This document shows, piece by piece, positions 10,252 through 19,860 of a DNA stretch of 49,245 nt (positions within the stretch are counted from its first letter, which is position 1; each line of letters starts with the position of its first letter). This stretch comes from Chara braunii (Eukaryota; Streptophyta; Charophyceae; Charales; Characeae): NCBI GenBank assembly GCA_003427395.1, contig BFEA01000748.1, forward strand, positions 1-49,245, read 5' to 3'. The translations under genes were made by a program, and so were the position numbers. The notes under the pieces are model-generated. The model had not been told where the DNA came from. It did not search any database and saw only the letters and a program-made list of their open reading frames with translations.

Positions 10252-10940
10252 CCGACTCTCAGACTCGCATGGCCGCACGAGCGAACCGATCACGAATGAA
10301 TCATCCATTCAAAGTCGGTGACGATGTGCTCGTCGACGCACGCCACTTACACCTCGAAGCAGATACACTTCGCAAGTTCAGGCGCCGTTTCGTCGGTCCA
10401 TGCCGCATCCTTCAGGCCGTCGGTTCTGATACTGCCGCTAGTCCGGTCAGCTTACGTGTGAAGCTACCTGATTACCTTCGACATGCTCGCGTACACGATG
10501 TTTACCATGTCTCCTTGCTGCGTCCTTATCGCAGACCGTCTGAGCGCTTCGTCGGACGCCCTTATGAGCGCCCTCCACCTATCATGGTGGACGGTCACGA
10601 GGAGTTCATTGTTTCCGACATCGTATCACGTCGAGTTACCGACGATACCCCTCCATGCATCGAGTACCTTGTGCGTTGGAAGGGCTACCCTGATGAGGAG
10701 GCTACTTGGGAGCCCCTCGAGCACTTGCAGCATGCCAGGATGTTGGTGCGTGCATATGATCGTGCTCGTCGTGCTGAGATATCTGTCCCTGCTCAGCCGA
10801 CTGACCCTCTTCCTCCTCCTCCGGCTGAGGAGATTGATGAGGACGACCCCGCTCTCTCTGAGGTCATTCCTCAGCCGCAGACTGTCGCCTCCGAGTGTCC
10901 ACAGCGCACTCATCGTCGCCCTTCGCGTTACGATGACTGA
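10252..10940 (+). pseudogene. pol: Element B: pol, integrase C-terminus and chromodomain
   Basis: A frameshift at about 10250-10265 moves the frame from 1 to 3, after which it is open to TGA 10938-10940. Seen: MAARANRSRMNHPF, FVGPCRILQAVG (GPF/Y region), HDVYHVSLLRPYRRPSERF, then a chromodomain at about 10600-10760 with IEYLVRWKGYPDEEATWEPL. The tail is acidic and Pro-rich and ends RRPSRYDD, like that of A. Chromodomains of this type are typical of plant and fungal chromoviruses. Confidence 0.92.
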
Positions 10941-11906
10941 TACTCTCATCCTCTATCTTTCCCCTACTGACTCACACCATCAGGTACTCCATCATCAGCT
11001 TCTTCACGATGTCAGCGTTTTGCAGCTCTGCTTTGATATCGACTCGACTGCTACTTCATCGACGTCATCGATCACTTCAACGACTTCAACTACCTTATCG
11101 GCTTCAGCTACTTTGGACGTGACTACTTCACGCCACCACCCTACCCTGTACATTCCCTTGCATCTGTCGCATGATGGTTCTCACTTAGCTGGGTCTCTTT
11201 GAGTTGGGCTCTCCCTTGGTATCGCATAGGCATTGGGACCGTCGCGTTATCTTGGCTTCCTTGCTCCCAGATCTAGCTCCCCCCTCCCCCAGTCGGTGAG
11301 TTGTGTGCATGTTTCCCTCACCCACTGGCCTCATCACCCTAGTGCCGGCCCTTGCATGCCTTCAGTTAGGCATATCTCCACCCTATTCCAGGCTCCCCCC
11401 TTTTTTCATGGTCGACCCTGCATGATGTCACCATTTTGTCGAGCATTACCCGCCTTGATGGTCTATCTGTTAGGGTCATTGGTTTTGTTTCGCTACCACT
11501 CTCCCACCTTGAGCCTGATGACCTATCCCAACTTCATGTGTGACTGCCCTTAGGAGTTTCGATTCTTAGGCTGCATTCACCCCCTCTTAGACCATCCCAC
11601 TCTTAGTGGTTCAGCGACATGACATTATCTTCTGACGTATTGCTATTTTCCTTTCAGCACTGAGGCCACTGCCTCCAGGATTTTAGGATTATATCATACT
11701 ACATTTCATTTTCTGCCGTTAGCTAGGATATGTATACCAGACATTTGTTTTTCTTTGACATTATGTAGTTTAGGATGCATCGAATGGACTCCGCATGGAG
11801 CTTGCTCCGCATCCTAGATTTCTCAACTTTCTTTATTGCAGAGTTCCGTTGCTTTTGCGGACAGCGTGTTTATGGCTCTTGCGATCCATTACAGGTCTGA
11901 GGATCA
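10941..11906 (+). other. Element B: 3' untranslated region
   Basis: About 970 bp between the pol stop and the 3' LTR. There is no coding signal. It is homologous to 914-1310 (element A), and its later part to 13376-13924 reversed (element C). The bases before the 3' LTR (CAGGTCTGAGGATCA) are a poor polypurine tract, so the plus-strand primer site has decayed or is unusual. Confidence 0.75.
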
Positions 11907-12257
11907 TGCAGCGGACCTTCATCTGCCCTGGCCTACAACTAGGGCCTATTTGGCTNTTTGCCCAGTTCGGCCTGTGGGACTAGGTCGTGGCCTGACCCCA
12001 CAGGCCGTGTGCTGTTCTAGTCCTGCCCGGTACCACTGTCGGTACCAGGCCAGTCCAGTCCAGTCAGTCAGTCCGCTGGGGGTATACCCCAACAGTTGTC
12101 TGTTTTTCATCATTCTTCACTTTCGCAGATCTTGGAATACGTGCATGTGGAGTCTGCATCGGAGCTGCGCTGTCCCTTCCAGCTCCATCTCTATCTCCTC
12201 CTTCGTCCACCCTTCTTCTCCATCCTATCGGACCGCCATCCCGGCGGGTCCGGCACA
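11907..12257 (+). repeat. Element B: 3' LTR
   Basis: 351 bp, TGCAGCGG to CCGGCACA. It is the full-length version of the 5' LTR and is followed by the target duplicate GCAGG. One base is N at 11956. The segment 12081-12150, starting GGTATACCCC, is the part that the 5' LTR lacks; the reversed LTR of element C has its own version of it (around 13225-13245), so it is ancestral. Confidence 0.9.
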
Positions 12258-12529
12258 GCAGGTAACCCAATTAACCACTTTTAGACACGGGTGGTCGTTG
12301 TGTTGCCTCTAACCATGATGTCCAAATATTAATGGATTGAAAATTTGAACGGTGAAGCCTTTTGTGTTGAAGTCCCCCTGAAGCGTGTGAAAACGGATCG
12401 TCAATTGCTACTCTGTGTGAAAACTTTCGAACTTTCAACTAAGATCACGTCCAAAAATCCCGCAAAATTTCCATATTGAAGGAAGATCTTTCATCCCCTT
12501 CATAGTGGGTGACTTCTCCCTCTCGTGTA

Positions 12530-12531
<2 letters not shown>

Positions 12532-12607
<76 letters not shown>

Positions 12608-12629
12608 NNCTCTCTCTCTCTCTCTCTCT
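12532..12629. repeat. (CT)n microsatellite inside the G1 LTR
   Basis: About 98 bp of CT repeat with two N at 12608-12609, then shorter CT runs near 12651-12666. The matching GA tract in G2 (24224-24396) shows that it is part of the LTR. All ORFs over it (Leu-Ser or Arg-Glu repeats) are artefacts. Confidence 0.95.
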
Positions 12630-12685
12630 GCTGCACTGTCAGTCTCCCCACTCTCTCTCTCTCTCTGCTGCGCTGTCACTCTCCC

Positions 12686-13070
12686 GCCGGTTGGCAGATC
12701 ACTGGAAATGTACTCCCCCGCTAGCAGCAGGTTACCTGATTGGCAGTTCACTTGAAATGTACTCTCCCGCTGGCAGCGGGTTGCCCGGTCGGCAGATCAT
12801 TGGAAATGTGCTCCCCCGCTAGCAGCGGGTTACTTCATTGGCTGCTCACTTGAAATGTACTCTCCCGCTGGCAGCGGGTTGCCTGATTAACAATTCACTT
12901 GAAATGTAGTCTCCCGCTGACAGCGGGTTGCCTGATTGGCAATTCACTTGAAATGTACTCTCCCGCTGGCAGCGGATTGCCCGGTTGGCAGACCACTGGA
13001 AATGTGCTCTCCCGCTAGCAGCGGGTAGCCTGATTGGCAGCTCACTTGAAATGTACTCTCCCGCTATAGC
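12686..13070 (-). repeat. 49-bp minisatellite in the G1 LTR, about 8 units
   Basis: Tandem units of exactly 49 bp (for example the CACTT starts at 12847, 12896 and 12945). Each holds a hairpin core CCCGCTGGCAGCGGG or a close variant. Unit order matches the last eight units of the longer array at 23505-24195. Confidence 0.93.
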
Positions 13071-13082
13071 GGACCTACCAGG

Positions 13083-13924
13083 TGTGGTGCTCCGCTAGTG
13101 ACAGAGATGGAGATGGAGGAAGAAGGGGGGAGCAAGATGGCACAACACAGCTCCCCACGCAAGACTCCAACGCACGTACTCCAAAATGTGCAAGTGAGGA
13201 ATGAAAATGAAAACAGACAATAGCTGGGGTATACCCCAGCGGACTGACGCGACTGGACTGGACTGGCTGGTACCGACAGAGGTATCGGCCTGGACTGGCC
13301 TACCCCGAATACAACACAGGCCTGTGAGAACAGGCCAAGGGGCTGGTCTCACAGGCCAACCCGAGGTCCGCTACACGATCCTCGGCCTGTGATGGATCGC
13401 CTAGATACAAACATGCTTTCGCCAAGAAGCGGAACTCTACCACAGAAAAGAAAACCTGAGTAGTCTAGGATGCGGAGCAAGCTCCATGCTGAGTCCATAC
13501 GATGCAACCTAGGATATAAAATGTCACAAAACAACAATGTCACAGCGAACAACCTAAGTGAAAGTAGAAGCAACTAACTAACATATATGTCATAGGAAAG
13601 CAAAAGCAACTAACATGTCCTAGGAAAGCAGAAAGTAGTGACAACTAGATCCTAGAATGTTGGAGGCAGTAGCCTCAGTCTGAGAGCAACAAAGCAATCA
13701 ACAAGACAACCGTATGTCACATGAGAAGTGTGTCGCAAACCAAAGGGTGGGATGGTCTCTNAGGGTGGCGAATGCAGCCTAGGGGTCGAAAACTCCTAAG
13801 GGCATCCACACATAGTGACAGGGGAAAACACATGTCATCAGGCTCAATGAGGGTAGGGAACTGGGAGCGAACAGAACCAATGACCCTAACAGATAGACCA
13901 TCAGGACGGGTAATGCTCGACTAA
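13083..13924 (-). mobile_element. Element C: LTR plus 3' end of a B-family element, reversed fragment
   Basis: The reverse strand matches the end of B. 13376-13924 corresponds to the 3' untranslated region (CGAGCATTACCCG at the far end, GCGGAGCAAGCTCCAT in the middle). 13083-13375 is a 293-bp LTR that begins TGTAGCGGACC and ends CACCACA. Homology stops at about 13924, so the rest of C is missing. One base is N at 13761. Nothing in it codes. Confidence 0.82.
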
Positions 13925-15620
13925 GGGGTGACCGCTATGGAAAAAATAATAGAAAATAAAGAGGAAAGTGATTTTCTTTTGGAATTTTATGCAAATTAAA
14001 AGGAAGGAAAATAAAAAAAAGTAATCCGATAACTTTTTACCTTAAACCTGAAGGGATACCACAAAAAAAAAAAAATTGTGGTGATCTGGGGATTACGGTG
14101 CGCATGCGGTCACATACAAAATAGAAACCCTAATGGTGCTAAACCCTACCGAGCTAATTAGATATAAAGTAAATTATGTATAATATAATTCGCTTCTTTT
14201 ATTACTAACTGCTGAACCGAGCGATTTTGGCCGGTAGACATCCGACCAAATTCGGTCGATTCGTTTGTCAGCAAATTTTGAGATCTTCCACGGGTTAAAC
14301 GGACGGAGAGAAACTTGGGAATAGCATTTTAATTGCAAATGGGCCATTAAATTATTAAAATAAAAATACTTTTTTATTTTTTTTTACTCGAGATTTAAGC
14401 GGATTCAAGCCAAGAGCGCCGGAAGTGATTTTGATCGGCTGAATTTTCCAGAACTTTTGACACATTTCTTGTGCAAAACAGACATACGATACTCCACGAA
14501 GAAATTAAAACGTACAAAACAGTTTTAAATTATTATTATTTAATTTCGGTAAATTCTAATTAATATCAAACGAATGGTTAAAAATTAAAATAAAATCATC
14601 TAAAAATATTTTTGTGATTCTGATCATCTGGAAATTCATTCATTTTGACGGCGCACCGATTAGAGGGAAGTTCTAAATACCCTCGAATAGAACACATGCT
14701 TTATATTCGAATACAAAGTGCGTATTCCATTTGGACTTACCGCACTTTCTATTCGAGTATAACATCAGGAGTTATATTCGAGTAACCACGGAGTGTGTAT
14801 TCAAATAGAGCACATGGTTTATATTTGACATTTTTCAAATAAGGGATATGGGCCATGTTTGAACCGGAATTTTGAACCCGTCTCTATACGGGTCAGTCCA
14901 AGCATTGGTTATGCTACCCGGATGAGGAGATTAGTGAGGCTTCGGCCCGACTCCAAACCGCAAGGGCTCGGTCGGCCTGCGTCAGGAGATCGATCTCCCT
15001 GTTAGGCCACCTTGACACCTCCTTTCAGACTACCTTGTGCCTAGCTCAGAGGGAGTGCCCTGTGGCTGGGAAGACTCTCGCTTGAGGCCCAAGCATGAGG
15101 AGCAGCCATTTTTCTGGACCGAGGATGATGGGTTAGGGTACCTCCCTCTAGGGGGGATAGTTTTTCGCCAATCGCGTGCTTTACTGAGGGCTTTTGTCCA
15201 AACCGACCCTCCGGGGTGGGTAGATGCTGCCGAAAATTTTTAAAATTTGTGTTTTTTTCTCTGTTTCTTTCTATCTTAGATTCATTTGGGCATAGCTCTC
15301 CGACCAGAATTAGTTCCTTTTAGGCAGGAAAGTCCTAGTAATGGAATTACCCGGCCAAAGCATTAGGTCCGGGCTGTCAGCTCAAGTATTAAGTCTGGAC
15401 AACCCGCTTAAACAATAGGTCCGGGCTACTGCGAGGGTACCTACGACACGACATGGAGCGCTTATGAAATCGGACACAATGAGAGCAACTCGAGATGCCA
15501 CTGAGTATTCGACGGTTGGGTATCATTTCTCGCCTGCTCGAGTACTTAAGGAACTAAAAGAACGCATCTGAGGGGAGTCACCTTTGAGGTGTATAGAGTA
15601 GGGTGACGACGGGGAACCAG
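13925..15620. other. Non-coding stretch before element D: AT-rich DNA and probable D leader
   Basis: 13925-14660 is AT-rich with no repeat that I can match. 14680-14830 has several degenerate copies of a TTATATTCGAGTA / TATTCGAATA motif. From about 14850 the composition becomes GC-richer and should belong to the D leader. 15191-15241 holds the leader hairpin motif also found in B. 15357-15425 has three degenerate copies of an AA.ATTAGGTCCGGGCT unit. I do not find a 5' LTR or a primer-binding site for D here. Confidence 0.55.
15191..15241 (+). other. Element D leader hairpin motif, shared with element B
   Basis: GACCCTCCGGGGTGGGTAGA followed by TGCTGCCGAAAATTTTT. It is nearly the same as copy 3 of the B leader (3965-4018), although the coding parts of B and D are only distantly related. 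It could be a packaging, dimerisation or translation element; this is inference. Confidence 0.5.
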
Positions 15621-15625
15621 GAGTG

Positions 15626-17278
15626 ATGGAAGTACCCGCTGAGAAGAGTCCCGATCGAGTGGTGATTCTGATGCGCGGGAAGAGTAAGACCGAACCATCG
15701 AGTCGTGAGTTGGTTAGAGAGGATAGGCATCATTCAGATCACCTACGACAGGAGCGAAGAGACGGTCAAGAACGAAGAGAGAAGAGGGATGAATGGGAGA
15801 AAGAGGAGCGAAGAAACCGATATCTCAGAGATGGAGACCGGCATGATCGAGAGCGAGTGTCGGCCAGGACGCCCCCGAGACGTTATTACGACCCGGAGAC
15901 TGGAGAGTCTCACACTCTTTCAGATGACTAGAGGGATAGGTACATTATTTTGTACCAACCCACCGAGTTAGATTTGCGTCCTCCTGTTTTCAGAGGATAC
16001 AGGATCTCCGAGTATCTTGGCAAGTGGAAACTCCATGGGTATCGGAGCCGATGGACAAAAGAGGATCTTATAGATAACTTCGCCTTTAATTTTGATTCGA
16101 ACCTTGTGAGTGAAGTTAAGAGTGAGAAGCCAGGGGATAGGCGATGGAAGACTTACAGGGAGAACCTCTACCAACGTTTTAAGGATGAGGAGATTAGGTA
16201 CTCCATTAATGACCTCAAGTCCTTAACGCAGGGCGAAGACGAGAGTGTTTGCACCTTTGGGAGAAGATTCGAGAAGATGTCGAAGGCGTTGATGGCAAAC
16301 GGCAAGTTGTCTGAAGTGCAAAGATGCACCATATTTATCTGTCGACTGCCTAAAGGCAAACAAAAGGGCATTCTGCGGGATCTATCGCGAGATGAGCTCG
16401 AGTTCTCTGAGGTCCTAAAGCTTGCTATCAAAGCAGCGAATGATGATTACAAGGACCTAGTATGGAGCGAGTTAAAACACTTGGAAGCTACCCCGCGTGA
16501 TTTAGTGCTCGAGAAGTATCCGGATATTGACGATAGACCCTGGGCACCTCGACAGTATACGTTCGATGAGCCTAAGACCCGACCGGAAACTAAGGTTGAT
16601 CCTATAGAGAAATTGACCCAAGTGGTTCAAGGCTTAGCAAAGGAAGTCTCTGAGATGACGACAAAGACTGAGGTAGTCGGGTATCGTGAGAAAGAAACTC
16701 TTTCTCCTTATTCTTTGAGATGGGATAGGAGAGATACCGGGCCTTGGAGAGACATCGAGAAAAGGAATCCCAGAACCCTTGCCGATTATAGAACGAGGGA
16801 GCAACTTGATCCACCGAGGAGGGAGCGACAATATGGAGATAGACGAGAGTCTTTCTCCCGACCTCGAGATGATGACTTCGGAGGGAGAGACGATGACCGC
16901 CGTCGTAATGACCAGTCTGAGATCTATCCGGACCGCAGAGATGATGCTTATCACAGTCCGCGCTATCCTCAAAGAAGGGAGGAATACCCTAGGAGTCCTG
17001 GATATGACAAGGAGGCCAAAAGTTATGACGAGAGAGATCATCGTGATGATTCGCGTGGTAGGGACCGTCGAGAGGACTCTAGAGGTCGGGATCGGCGCGA
17101 TGAGGCATAGGGCAAGAATGGAAGGGACTCTAGTCAAGACGTAATAGCGGGGAGTCAAGGCCCCAGACGTCCGGACGACAGACCTCCTACGCCACGTAAC
17201 ACCTGCGTGTACTGCTGATCAGAGGCTCACCTTAAGAGGGATTGTCCTGATCTGAGGAAGGTCATAGAGAAAGGAATC
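15626..17278 (+). pseudogene. gag: Element D: gag, broken by three stops
   Basis: I start at ATG 15626 (MEVPAEKSPDRVVIL) because it opens the frame 2 reading that continues without a shift into the protease. The N-terminus is very basic and charged (REKRDEWEKEERRNRY). The capsid-like domain spans about 15968-16500 (RWTKEDLIDNFAFNF, ESVCTFGRRFEKMSKALM). A long Arg/Asp-rich region follows, with repeats such as DDSRGRDRREDSRGRDRRDE. A CCHC zinc knuckle for RNA packaging lies at 17204-17245: Cys, Cys, His and Cys are all in place, but the residue after the second Cys is TGA (17216). Other stops are TAG at 15929 and 17108. All three are single transitions from sense codons. Confidence 0.88.
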
Positions 17279-18538
17279 ATGATGCTTAACGAACGGAAGT
17301 ACGTCAAGTGGGCTGACGACATGGGGGATGTCTCCATGTTTCTTTCGATGAAGGAGAATGTGGAGGCTAGACGGACGCGTGATGGCAAGGGTAAGGAGCC
17401 CATGAGAGGGCAGAGCGTCCAGGTAATCATAGAGTCTGAGGATGATACTCCTAAAACCCCTATTCGGGTGGCATCCACCAAAACGTCGCGGGGGACTTCT
17501 TCCAAAAAGACTAACCCAGACATGGTCATGATCGACAAGGAAGAGAACAAAGAAGAAGGTGGGGTTTTGTCTCCGCGAAAACAGGGTCAGAAGAAATTCA
17601 TAATGAAGAGTTCTCTGGATGAGATAGACACTGCGAAGCCATTGAAACGGGCTCTTAAGCAACCAATACAGTGTTCTATGTTGGAATATCTGGCTGCTTT
17701 CAAGCCAGCATGTGAAGAGTTGTTGGGTCTCACCAAAAAGGCTTGCATACCTATGATAGGGGAGGGTCCTTTATCGCCTGAACAGGGACAGGTCGTTGCC
17801 GCCAGTGCTAGAGCAGACAGGGCGGAGTTTCTTGATGATCAGGGGGGATTCCCCATGGGCCGTTTTTATGTGCTCGACAGTGGCACTGTCGAAACGATCA
17901 TAAACGGAGAGGTGGCTCTTCATGGTGTAGTTGATAATGGCTGCGAGGCAGTCATCTTCGATGAGAAGCTTGCGGAACAATTTGATCTCGAGCTACATAG
18001 ATCAATTCGATTCGAGATAGAAACAGCAGTCAAGACAAAACAAGACGTGTTCGGGGTTTGCCATGACGCGACCATTGAGGTAGAAGGGGTTAAGACCTCT
18101 CTGCCGATATTCGCCGTCAGGGATTGCAATGCTAATATCCTACTAGGGCGAACTTGGCTAAGTAGCGTACACGCGATTATTACGGAACGATCTGACGGAA
18201 GTCAGATGGTGTCTATCAAGCGACCGGATGGTCTTCGCATTTTGCTCGAAACTGTCGGTGGGAAGGACCCCAGGAGCAGGGCTGTTTTATCCGGAGGAGC
18301 TAAGGCAAAAGAGAGGTTTAGTAATCGGAGTCTCCAGTTCTGCGAAAAACGATATACGCCGCTGCTCACTGAGGAGAAAGGTCGACTGGTGAAAGTCGAA
18401 GACCTTAGAGACAGGTTTGAGGTAGATGGGGTGTCGTATCCCAAGGATAGAGCCGAGGAGATTGTCGGCATTGTATCGGTGTCTTTTTTAAGGGTAAACC
18501 CCCGTACGGGGGACTACCAAAGAGACACAAGCGAGTAG
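17279..18538 (+). pseudogene. pro: Element D: Gag-Pro junction and aspartic protease
   Basis: Frame 2 continues from gag and is open to TAG 18536-18538. The protease is seen at about 17855-18180: GRFYVLDSGTVETIIN leads in, HGVVDNGCEAVIFDEKLA carries the active-site triplet as D-N-G instead of D-T/S-G, and NILLGRTWLSSVHA is the second protease strand. The frame ends 46 bases beyond a TTTTTTA slip site, and RT is in the -1 frame, so a Gag-Pro product that ends here and a frameshifted Gag-Pro-Pol are both plausible. Within this segment there is no stop or shift. Confidence 0.85.
18484..18518 (+). promoter_or_regulatory. Element D: candidate -1 ribosomal frameshift signal
   Basis: T TTT TTA at 18484-18490 is in the correct phase for the protease frame (codons TTT 18485, TTA 18488), which fits the X XXY YYZ rule. 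Eight bases later a stem CCCCC(18499-18503)-GTAC-GGGGG(18508-18512) follows, with an outer GGTA/TACC pairing (18493-18496 with 18515-18518). Slipping back one base enters frame 1, which is open from 18451 and runs into RT. The protease frame closes at 18538. No experiment supports it; the pattern is seen in the sequence. Confidence 0.65.
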
Positions 18539-19672
18539 CGGACAAAGTCAAGCCAGTGGCAGTGAGCCGCGGACGATCTGCGCATGAGGGAATATCCGAA
18601 GAAGAAATCGCTAAGGAAATCAAGAAGAAAAAGAAGAACGAACCGCAACGACTAACGCCAGAAAGAATAGCAGGAATGGATATTGGAGATGGAAATCTTA
18701 CCCCGCAGGAGAGGGAACGGGTGATAGAGGTTCTTAAGTCCTGTGACAAAGTTGTAGCGTTCAACGATGCCGAAAGGAGAAGGATTGATCCAAGGTATGC
18801 TAAACCAGCTAGGATCTACACGATTCCCCATACGCCCTGGAATGATATTGGGTGGAAGTATGCTCAGAAGGAGAAAGAGCAAGTGGTGGCGTTTCTAAAA
18901 GAAAAGATGGCGTCACACGTAGCGGAACCATCGGATAGTGCCTACGCTAATAGATGGTTCTTCATACGAAAACCAAACGGAAAAATCAGATGGATTCAAG
19001 ATCTACGAAAAGTAAACGCGGTCGGTTCCTCACGCGGACCTATTAGCTGAGGGGGCAGCTGGAAGATCTATCTACTCGGTTTGTGATTTATCCTCCGGGT
19101 ATGATGAGATTTCACTAAACCCAAGGGATAGACACGTGACCGCGATGCATACTCCACTGGGTCTAGTCCAGATGATGGTCGTACCCATGGGATGGACCAA
19201 TGAAGTGGTTGTGTTCTAGAGAGCAATGGTCGCGGTATTAAAAGACTTCATACCGAACAAGGTTGAAGTCTTCTTGGATGATTTTCCTATCAAATGTCCT
19301 GTGGAAAAGGATGAGACAGAGGTTGTGCCTGGAGTGCGGAGATTTGTGGAACAACACCTCACCGACATATACGTTGTGCTGGAACGTTTGGACGACGCTA
19401 ATCTTACGATCAGCGGTACAAAGAGCAGATGGGCGGTGTCGTCGATCAAGATTTTGGACTTCATTTGTGATCAGAACGGTCGACGAGTTGACCCGGCTAA
19501 ATTGGAAAAACTCCTAAACTGGCACTCACCCATGAACAGTCCTACTGAGATACGTCAGTTCCTAGGTGTCGTGGGTTACTGGCGGATCTTTATTCCTCGC
19601 TACGGCGAGAAGGCGGAACCTCTAAGATTGCTTCTCACGAAGGTGGCGCCGTTTGATTGGGGGTCCTCCTAG
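18491..19672 (+). pseudogene. pol: Element D: pol, reverse transcriptase
   Basis: Frame 1 from the slip site to TGA 19048, then frame 2 to TAG 19670-19672. Recognised: YANRWFFIRKPNGKIRWIQD and LRKVNAV (fingers), SIYSVCDLSSGYDEISL (first catalytic Asp), VVPMGWTNEVVVF, KVEVFLDDFPIK (the YxDD box as FLDD), and IRQFLGVVGYWRIFIPRYG (thumb). A frameshift with a small deletion lies at about 19020. TAG at 19217 sits where relatives have Gln in VFQR. The FLDDFPIK type and the long spacer after it set this family well apart from B and F. Confidence 0.88.
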
Positions 19673-19860
19673 GAGGCTTCCATGATTGCGCTAAAGGAGG
19701 AGTTTAAGGAGAGAGGCTTCTGTTCTACAAAAGGATTTCAGCTTGACTGATCCCACTATCGCGGGGTGGTTTATTAGGATTCGACTCTTCGACTATACAG
19801 TCGAAAGAATTTCAGGGACCAAGAACGCAGTCGCTGATGGATTACCACGTATTCCGCTAG
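19673..19860 (+). pseudogene. pol: Element D: pol, RNase H remnant with core deleted
   Basis: After TAG 19670 the frame still reads EASMIALKEEFKERGFCST, the connection to RNase H. The text then jumps, with a frame change near 19740, to FDYTVERISGTKNAVADGLP, which is the last motif of gypsy RNase H. The roughly 100 residues between, with the catalytic Asp/Glu/Asp, are absent. This is a deletion, not only a frameshift, so the copy could not complete reverse transcription by itself. Confidence 0.8.

Larger units (their letters stand above)
2164..12257 (+). mobile_element. Element B: full-length Ty3/gypsy chromovirus, inactivated
   Basis: It carries a 5' LTR (2164-2444), initiator-Met primer site (2446-2457), leader, gag, pol in the order protease, RT, RNase H, integrase, chromodomain, a 3' untranslated region and a 3' LTR (11907-12257). 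The flanking GCAGG at 2159-2163 and 12258-12262 is a 5-bp target duplication, the usual size for gypsy elements. The LTRs start TG; the 3' copy ends CA while the 5' copy ends AA. Several stops, frameshifts and a small RT deletion show that it is dead. The LTRs differ at about 11 of 172 aligned positions, mostly transitions, so the insertion is not recent. Confidence 0.93.
12263..13082 (-). mobile_element. Element G1: LTR, 5' part (after the B insertion)
   Basis: This continues the LTR broken at 2163. It is the inverted homologue of 23890-24666: unique sequence (12263-12531), CT tract, then the 49-bp array. It ends at about 13064-13082 in the middle of an array unit, where element C begins, so the true start of the LTR is lost. 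Confidence 0.82.

Noticed and set aside
12445-12822. ORFs with long Leu-Ser or Arg-Glu repeats
   Set aside because: They are translations of CT/GA microsatellites, present in several frames and on both strands.
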